Of a DNA stretch of 19,848 nucleotides, positions 15,576-19,848 are shown one piece after another. This DNA is from Burkholderiales bacterium UBA4615 (lineage in GTDB: Bacteria > Pseudomonadota > Gammaproteobacteria > Burkholderiales > Burkholderiaceae_E), in NCBI GenBank assembly GCA_002386465.1, contig DGIT01000088.1, positions 51,714 through 71,561 of the forward strand, written 5' to 3'. Numbering within the stretch: position 1 is the first letter of the stretch; every line of letters begins with the position of its first letter. A program made the translations under genes and the position numbers. The notes beneath the pieces were generated by a model, which was given only the letters and a program-made list of their open reading frames with translations, had not been told where the DNA came from and searched no databases.

Positions 15576-15968
15576 GTGACATCATCCCCTTCCATCTGGC
15601 CCGCACTGACCGCCTTTGCTGCGGTCATTGCGCTGATCCCGATCTCACTCTGGCTGCTCAAGCGCCTGCAGTCGCATCGCACCGGCGGTGCGCGGTCGAT
15701 CACGGTGTCGGGCGGCCTGTCTCTGGGCCCACGTGAACGGATCGTGATCATCGAATCACAGGGGCGCCGCTGGATGCTGGGCGTCACGTCTCAGTCGATC
15801 TCACTGATTGCGGAACTGGACCCCGATCAACTGGTGAGTGCCTCGGTCAGCACGCCTGTGGCCGCCTCGGGCGAGCCGGGCGCTGCAGCAGTAGCCGGGG
15901 CCGCACCAACCGCAGGCGCGCAGCGCCCGTTCGGCGAGCTGCTGGATCGGATCAAACGCCATGACTGA
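15576..15968 (+). CDS. fliO: Flagellar export assembly protein FliO
   Basis: FliO is a small membrane protein that promotes FliP ring assembly in the export gate. The 130-residue product has one N-terminal transmembrane helix (about 8-28). A cytoplasmic domain follows with SITVSGGLSLGPRERIVII and RRWMLGVTSQSISLIAEL, the conserved core of the family, then an Ala/Gly-rich linker. The start is a GTG with no visible Shine-Dalgarno and no in-frame start further upstream, so initiation may be weak; FliO is needed only in small amounts. It overlaps fliP by eight bases. Confidence 0.93.
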   Translation: MTSSPSIWPALTAFAAVIALIPISLWLLKRLQSHRTGGARSITVSGGLSLGPRERIVIIESQGRRWMLGVTSQSISLIAELDPDQLVSASVSTPVAASGEPGAAAVAGAAPTAGAQRPFGELLDRIKRHD

Positions 15969-16812
15969 ACGCGCACTCAATCCGCTTTCACCGTGGCGCG
16001 GGCGTCACGAGACGGCGGGACTCGCGCAGGTCGTTCGGCAACGATTCGCTGGACACTCGCGGCCGTTGCAGCGCCTAGGTCTGATTGCACTTTGCCTGAG
16101 CATGCTGGCACTTGGTGCTGCCGAGCCCGCCTTCGCGCAGAACGCCGTGTCGGTCAACGCCACGCCGGGCAGCGGTGGCAGCACCACCTATTCGGTGCCG
16201 ATCCAGACCATGCTCGCCTTTGCGGCATTGTCGTTCCTGCCAGCGATCCTGCTGCTGATGACCAGCTTCACCCGCATTGTGATCGTGTTAAGCCTCACGC
16301 GGCAGGCCATGGGCCTGCAGACCACGCCACCCAATCAGGTGATTGTGGGCTTGTCGCTGTTCCTGACGCTCTTTGTCATGGGGCCTACGCTGGACAAGAT
16401 GTACCAGGAGGCCTACCTGCCATATTCCGAGCAGAAGATCGGCTTTGAAGCAGCGCTTGAGAAAGGGTCTGAACCCCTGCGTGCCTTCATGACGCGCCAG
16501 ACCCGCGAGTCGGATCTGGGCCTGTTTGCCCGCATGGCCAAGGTCGATGACAAGCAGCCCGTGGCGCAAATGCCCATGCGCGTGCTTATCCCCGCCTTCG
16601 TGATCAGTGAACTGAAAACCGCTTTTCAGATCGGCTTCATGGTGTTCATCCCGTTTCTGATCGTCGATCTGATCGTGTCCTCAGTGCTGATGTCGATGGG
16701 CATGATGATGCTCTCGCCTGTACTGGTGGCCCTGCCCTTCAAACTGATGCTCTTCGTGCTGGCAGATGGCTGGTCCCTGCTGGTGGGATCGCTGGTGGCG
16801 AGCTTCGGATGA
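15961..16812 (+). CDS. fliP: Flagellar export gate protein FliP
   Basis: FliP forms the pentameric core of the export gate. The 283-residue protein has the family motifs SFTRIVIVLSLTRQAMG, PPNQVIVGLSLFLTLFVMGP and MRVLIPAFVISELKTAFQIG. C-terminal membrane segments end with LFVLADGWSLLVGSL. A cleavable signal peptide is recognisable, but it begins only at about residue 34 (RPLQRLGLIAL) and ends near AEPAFA-Q at about 59/60. The first ~33 residues are therefore an extension beyond the usual FliP start. A TTG at codon 36 would give a normal-length signal peptide. The ATG at 15961 overlapping fliO by eight bases is retained as the annotated start. Confidence 0.95.
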   Translation: MTERALNPLSPWRGRHETAGLAQVVRQRFAGHSRPLQRLGLIALCLSMLALGAAEPAFAQNAVSVNATPGSGGSTTYSVPIQTMLAFAALSFLPAILLLMTSFTRIVIVLSLTRQAMGLQTTPPNQVIVGLSLFLTLFVMGPTLDKMYQEAYLPYSEQKIGFEAALEKGSEPLRAFMTRQTRESDLGLFARMAKVDDKQPVAQMPMRVLIPAFVISELKTAFQIGFMVFIPFLIVDLIVSSVLMSMGMMMLSPVLVALPFKLMLFVLADGWSLLVGSLVASFG

Positions 16813-16828
16813 TGCGGGAGCCCTGAGC

Positions 16829-17104
16829 ATGAGTCCTGAAACCGTCGTGACCCTGGGACGCCAGGCGCTGGAACTGATGCTGATTGTCTCGGCACCGCTG
16901 CTACTGGTCGCGCTGGCACTGGGGCTAGCGGTGAGCTTTTTTCAGGCCATCACGCAGCTGAACGAACAGACCCTCTCATTCCTGCCCAAGCTGGTGGGGG
17001 TGGCACTCACCCTGATCGTAGCCGGCCCCTGGATGATCAGCACCCTGGTGGATTATCTGCAGCGCACGCTGCAAAGCATCCCGCAGATAGTGCTGGGCAG
17101 CTAA
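16829..17104 (+). CDS. fliQ: Flagellar export gate protein FliQ
   Basis: A 91-residue protein with two transmembrane helices (about 15-37 and 52-74), matching FliQ, four copies of which wrap the FliP-FliR core of the export gate. The conserved stretch AVSFFQAITQLNEQTLSFLPKL lies between them. The ATG at 16829 has GGGAG eight bases upstream and follows the fliP stop by 16 bases. Longer in-frame extensions fall within fliP. Confidence 0.96.
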   Translation: MSPETVVTLGRQALELMLIVSAPLLLVALALGLAVSFFQAITQLNEQTLSFLPKLVGVALTLIVAGPWMISTLVDYLQRTLQSIPQIVLGS

Positions 17105-17111
17105 GGACGGA

Positions 17112-17160
17112 TGCCACGTGCGCCGATCCGTGGCACAGCTCTGTGAGCTGCACGGTGCAG
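17112..17160 (+). repeat. Three consecutive inverted repeats between fliQ and fliR
   Basis: Three dyads follow one another without gaps. TGCCACG/CGTGGCA (17112-17118 with 17129-17135) has a 10-base loop, CAGCTC/GAGCTG (17136-17141 with 17145-17150) a 3-base loop, and CTGCAC/GTGCAG (17148-17153 with 17155-17160) a near-zero loop that shares bases with the second. They fill most of the 82-bp fliQ-fliR gap. No T-run follows, so an mRNA processing or stability structure is as likely as a terminator. Confidence 0.5.
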
Positions 17161-17186
17161 GCCATACTTAGCCACCGCCCCACACC

Positions 17187-17945
17187 ATGATCAGCTTCAC
17201 CGACGCGCAACTGCAGGCCTGGATGGCCGCATTCCTGTTGCCATTCTTTCGCATTCTTGCGCTGTTCACCGCAGCACCAGTGCTGTCCATCCGCTCGGTG
17301 CCCACGCGTTTAAGGGTCGGCATCGCGTTGCTGCTGGCGGTCACCCTTGCCCCGGGTAATGTGCCCACAGCCGGGATCGACCTGCTGTCCTTCAAGGGAC
17401 TGGGTTATGTGGCACAGGAAGTGATGGTGGGCCTGGCCATCGGTTTTGCGGCGCGCCTGGCGTTTGCGGCGTTTGATCTGGCGGGCGAGCTGATCGGCAT
17501 GCAGATGGGCTTGTCGTATGCCGGCTTTTTTGACCCGCAGGGTGGACAGGGCAATGCGGTGGGCGCATTCATGAACACCACCGCCACCCTCACCTTCGTG
17601 GCGCTTAACGGGCCGCTGCTGCTGGTGGCCGCCACGATGCGCAGCTTCGACAGCCTGCCGATCGGCCGCGTGCCCTTTGAATTCGTCACCCGCTTCGACC
17701 CGATCGCCTTAGGCGCTGAAGTGTTTGCGCTGGGCCTGCTGATTGCGACCCCCTTTTTGGCGCTGATCCTCTTCGTGAATCTGCTGCTGGGAGTGATGAC
17801 CCGTGTTGCGCCTCAGTTGGGGCTGTTCTCCATCGGCTTTCCGATCACGATCGGAACCGGGATGGTGCTCTTGCTGATTGGCCTGCCGTGGATCGAGCGG
17901 CCGATGGTGCAGGGGCTGATGCGGTTGGTGGGGATGTTCGGGTGA
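17187..17945 (+). CDS. fliR: Flagellar export gate protein FliR
   Basis: FliR completes the FliP5-Q4-R1 export gate helical assembly. The 252-residue, very hydrophobic protein begins with DAQLQAWMAAFLLPFFRILALFTAAPVL. It shows the family signatures SVPTRLRVGIALLLAV, FDLAGELIGMQMGLSYAGFFDPQGG and a C-terminal NLLLGVMTRVAPQ segment, with about six transmembrane helices. The ATG at 17187 has no strong ribosome site, unlike fliQ, and is separated from it by a structured 82-bp gap. It is the last flagellar structural gene in the window. Confidence 0.96.
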   Translation: MISFTDAQLQAWMAAFLLPFFRILALFTAAPVLSIRSVPTRLRVGIALLLAVTLAPGNVPTAGIDLLSFKGLGYVAQEVMVGLAIGFAARLAFAAFDLAGELIGMQMGLSYAGFFDPQGGQGNAVGAFMNTTATLTFVALNGPLLLVAATMRSFDSLPIGRVPFEFVTRFDPIALGAEVFALGLLIATPFLALILFVNLLLGVMTRVAPQLGLFSIGFPITIGTGMVLLLIGLPWIERPMVQGLMRLVGMFG

Positions 17946-18049
17946 GTGTGTGCGGGAAATCACATCGCCGATCCTTACATGTCGAAGCCATTCGGAACGA
18001 GTAATCGCGCGGCAACGGCGATCAAAAACTGCAACTCATTGAAAAACAT

Positions 18050-18057
18050 GCCGATTA
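18050..18057 (+). promoter_or_regulatory. Sigma-28-like -10 box upstream of PEP-CTERM gene
   Basis: GCCGATTA matches GCCGATAA at seven of eight bases, 68 bases before the start codon of the PEP-CTERM gene. The expected -35 position holds GCAACTCA (18031-18038), a weak match to TMAAGTTT. The 180-bp gap after fliR holds nothing else I recognise. The site may be real or chance. Confidence 0.25.
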
Positions 18058-18125
18058 AATCTTAGGCACATCGCTTGCATAGTTCTCTCCGTGCCCTCGG
18101 GGCCGTTTTCAAAGGAGAAATTCGT

Positions 18126-18635
18126 ATGTTTTCAAGAACTGTGATCGCGAAAGCAGCATCAGCTGTGATCCTGGCAACAGCCGCGGGTTTCGCCGCTGCC
18201 ATTCCCGCACCAATCGATGCCGGCAATGCTGCTGTACCCAGCTTCGGTAACCGACTGTCGAACATTGTCGCCACAGGTAATCTCGACCAGGTCTATTTCT
18301 TCAACCTGCTCTCCGACGCCGGCGGACTGACCGCCAGCTGGAACTGGGATCCGACCGGTCCCAGCAATGCACGCGGCTACCTGTTCGAATCGAATACCTC
18401 GGGCGATCTGCTGGGCTCGGCTCTTGGAACCTTCGGTGCACAAAGCAACGACGCCATCCGCTTTACCTATGGTGCGCTCACTGCTGGCTACTACGCGTTC
18501 CGCTTCACTACCGATTACGCTGGAACGGCTGGCTACTCGGGTCAGTTCAGCACCTATGTACCCGCACCTGGCGTACTCGCTCTGCTTGGTATCGGTTTGA
18601 TCGGTATGGGCGCCGCCCGCCGCAAGTCACACTGA
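18126..18635 (+). CDS. PEP-CTERM sorting domain protein, exported
   Basis: A 169-residue protein with a signal peptide (about 1-25, FSRTVIAKAASAVILATAAGFAAA) and a Gly/Ala/Thr/aromatic-rich body that looks like a beta-sandwich. A C-terminal PEP-CTERM tail follows: VPAPG at 145-149, a hydrophobic helix (150-163) and basic ARRK. Such tails are recognised and cleaved by an exosortase (EpsH/XrtA) after export, and the proteins are usually linked to exopolysaccharide or biofilm matrix. The exosortase is not in this window. AGGAG (18113-18117) is a strong ribosome site eight bases before ATG. Composition differs from the flagellar genes, with less Arg/Glu. Its 3' end overlaps convergent cheB by nine bases. 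The specific function is unknown. Confidence 0.85.
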   Translation: MFSRTVIAKAASAVILATAAGFAAAIPAPIDAGNAAVPSFGNRLSNIVATGNLDQVYFFNLLSDAGGLTASWNWDPTGPSNARGYLFESNTSGDLLGSALGTFGAQSNDAIRFTYGALTAGYYAFRFTTDYAGTAGYSGQFSTYVPAPGVLALLGIGLIGMGAARRKSH

Positions 18636-19802
18636 GATACAGGGCTGCTCGAGGTATAAAACCCTCGACAATACCGGCCCCCCGGCCCGCAGATGCGCCA
18701 GCAACTGCGGGCCGATTTTCATCAGCGGCAGCACTTCATCCACAGCGCCGGCCGCCACCGCTTCGCGCGGCATGCCGTAAACCACGCAGCTCGCTTCGTC
18801 CTGGGCGAAGTTGTAGGCCCCTGCATCTCGCATCACGCGCATGGCATCGGCGCCATCGCGCCCCATGCCGGTCAACATCACGCCCACCGCATTGCGACCG
18901 ACATGCTCGGCCACTGAGCGGAACAGCACATCCACCGAGGGCTTGTGGCGGTTCACGGGCGGGCCATCGTCAATCTCGACCACATAGTTCGCCCCGCTGC
19001 GTTTGACCGACAGGTGTCGGCCACCGGGTGCGATATACACATGACCGGGCAGCACGCGCTCGCCGGGTTCGGCTTCCTTCACATGCATGCGGCACAGGCT
19101 ATTGAGCCGGTCCGCGAAACTCTTCGTGAACCCCGGGGGCATATGCTGCGTCACCAGCACCGCCGGGCAATCGGCTGGCAAGCCTCCCAACACTTCACGC
19201 AAAGCTTCTGTGCCACCGGTGGACGAACCGATGGCCACGATCTTTTCGGTGCTGACACGGGAATAGGTCACTGGCACAGGCTTGACCAGGGGCGCACGCT
19301 CGCCGGCTGAGACCCCAACCCCTGCTGCACCCGCCACCCTGGGCGCATTGGACGGTGGCGCAGGCTGCGCTACAGGGCGGCGTGCAATTCGCGCCTTGGC
19401 TGCCACGCGCACCTTGTCGGTGATCTCGGCGGCCATTTCCTGCAGCCCCTGAGCCACGCCCAGACGCGGTTTAGCCACGAAGTCCACCGCACCCAATTCC
19501 AGCGCACGCAGCGTGGTCTCGGCACCGCGCTCGGTCAGCGTGGAGACCATCACCACCGGCATCGGGCGCAGCCGCATGAGCTTTTCAAGAAAATCCAGGC
19601 CGTCCATGCGCGGCATCTCGACATCGAGCGTGATCACGTCCGGGTCGAGGTCGCGGATCATCTCGCGCGCCATGTACGGATCGGTGGCCGCGCCAATGCA
19701 GGTCATGTCGGGCTGGGAGTCGATCATCGCCTTGATCAGACTGCGCACCAGCGCGGAATCGTCGACCACGACCACTCTAATCTTGCGGCTACCCTCACTC
19801 AT
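18627..19802 (-). CDS. cheB: Chemotaxis protein-glutamate methylesterase/deamidase CheB
   Basis: CheB removes methyl groups from chemoreceptor glutamates and deamidates glutamines, giving adaptation; CheA phosphorylates it. The 391-residue protein has an N-terminal receiver domain with DD at 14-15, phospho-acceptor Asp60 (LDVEMPRMDG) and Lys111 (AKPR). An Ala/Pro-rich linker (about 137-180) and a C-terminal esterase domain follow, with the Ser-His-Asp triad at Ser194 (GSSTGGTEA), His220 (TQHMPPGF) and Asp316 (GMGRDGADAM). About 18 residues after LLAHLRA look like a short C-terminal extension that runs into the PEP-CTERM gene. GAGGG lies eight bases before the ATG on this strand and overlaps the end of the upstream gene. 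Confidence 0.97.
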   Translation of the reverse strand: MSEGSRKIRVVVVDDSALVRSLIKAMIDSQPDMTCIGAATDPYMAREMIRDLDPDVITLDVEMPRMDGLDFLEKLMRLRPMPVVMVSTLTERGAETTLRALELGAVDFVAKPRLGVAQGLQEMAAEITDKVRVAAKARIARRPVAQPAPPSNAPRVAGAAGVGVSAGERAPLVKPVPVTYSRVSTEKIVAIGSSTGGTEALREVLGGLPADCPAVLVTQHMPPGFTKSFADRLNSLCRMHVKEAEPGERVLPGHVYIAPGGRHLSVKRSGANYVVEIDDGPPVNRHKPSVDVLFRSVAEHVGRNAVGVMLTGMGRDGADAMRVMRDAGAYNFAQDEASCVVYGMPREAVAAGAVDEVLPLMKIGPQLLAHLRAGGPVLSRVLYLEQPCISV

Positions 19803-19813
19803 GGCCTATGCCC

Positions 19814-19848
19814 TCAGAACAGTTCAACGCTGCCCGATTGCACGGCAG
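19814..19848 (-). CDS. cheD: Probable 3' end of cheD (chemoreceptor glutamine deamidase)
   Basis: On the - strand one frame reads ...AVQSGSVELF then TGA, ending 11 bases before the cheB start. A C-terminus of GxVELF type and the common betaproteobacterial order cheR-cheD-cheB suggest CheD. Only ten residues are visible, and another frame also ends here (CRAIGQR), so this is a tentative call resting on context. Confidence 0.5.
   Translation of the reverse strand, partial: AVQSGSVELF

Noticed and set aside
17964..18022. ATCGCCG/CGGCGAT inverted repeat after fliR as a terminator
   Set aside because: Seven base pairs across a 45-base loop and no T-run; not a credible terminator.

Overview
The window is GC-rich bacterial DNA carrying most of a peritrichous/polar-type flagellar gene cluster. 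The gene set and order point to a betaproteobacterium, most likely in or near the Burkholderiales: fliC-fliD-fliS-fliT, a YcgR-type PilZ brake, fliE divergent from fliFGHIJK, then fliLMNOPQR. A FliL ending in HFASFIVQ, a TrhO of the short proteobacterial type, a PEP-CTERM protein, and cheB preceded by an apparent cheD end all agree with this. This assignment is inferred from family knowledge; no 16S or other taxonomic marker is present.

Left part (1-4732, all + strand): the 3' end of one flagellin gene, then a complete, nearly identical flagellin gene with a strong intrinsic terminator, then fliD (filament cap). A near-consensus sigma-28 (FliA) promoter follows, just downstream of fliD, and drives fliS, fliT and a PilZ-domain ycgR in a tight three-gene unit. 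This part makes the late export products (flagellin, cap), their chaperones (FliS for flagellin, FliT for FliD) and a c-di-GMP-responsive motor brake.

Middle (4787-5979): two genes unrelated to motility, trhO (tRNA U34 hydroxylase, - strand) and a divergent SemiSWEET-type small sugar transporter. They sit between the late genes and the basal body genes. The SemiSWEET gene runs convergently into fliE and shares its last four bases with it.

Right part (5976-17945): fliE on the - strand is divergent from a long + strand series. fliF (MS ring), fliG (rotor), fliH, fliI, fliJ (export ATPase complex) and fliK (hook-length control) form a first run with overlapping start/stop codons. After a weak terminator-like hairpin, fliL, fliM, fliN, fliO, fliP, fliQ and fliR form a second run covering the stator-associated protein, C-ring switch and export gate. 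Together these encode the MS/C rings and most of the flagellar type III export apparatus; flhA, flhB, rod, hook and motor genes lie outside.

Right end (17946-19848): a small secreted protein with a PEP-CTERM sorting tail (+), converging with cheB (chemoreceptor methylesterase, -). The last bases hold what looks like the 3' end of cheD upstream of cheB.

No tRNA, rRNA, CRISPR array, insertion sequence or phage gene is visible, and no gap between genes exceeds 300 bases. This is mainly a conventional motility locus; I see no convincing new system. The points most worth a second look are the inverted variability of the two flagellins, the sigma-28 promoter that places ycgR with the late chaperones, the three-hairpin string between fliQ and fliR, and the PEP-CTERM gene attached to the locus.
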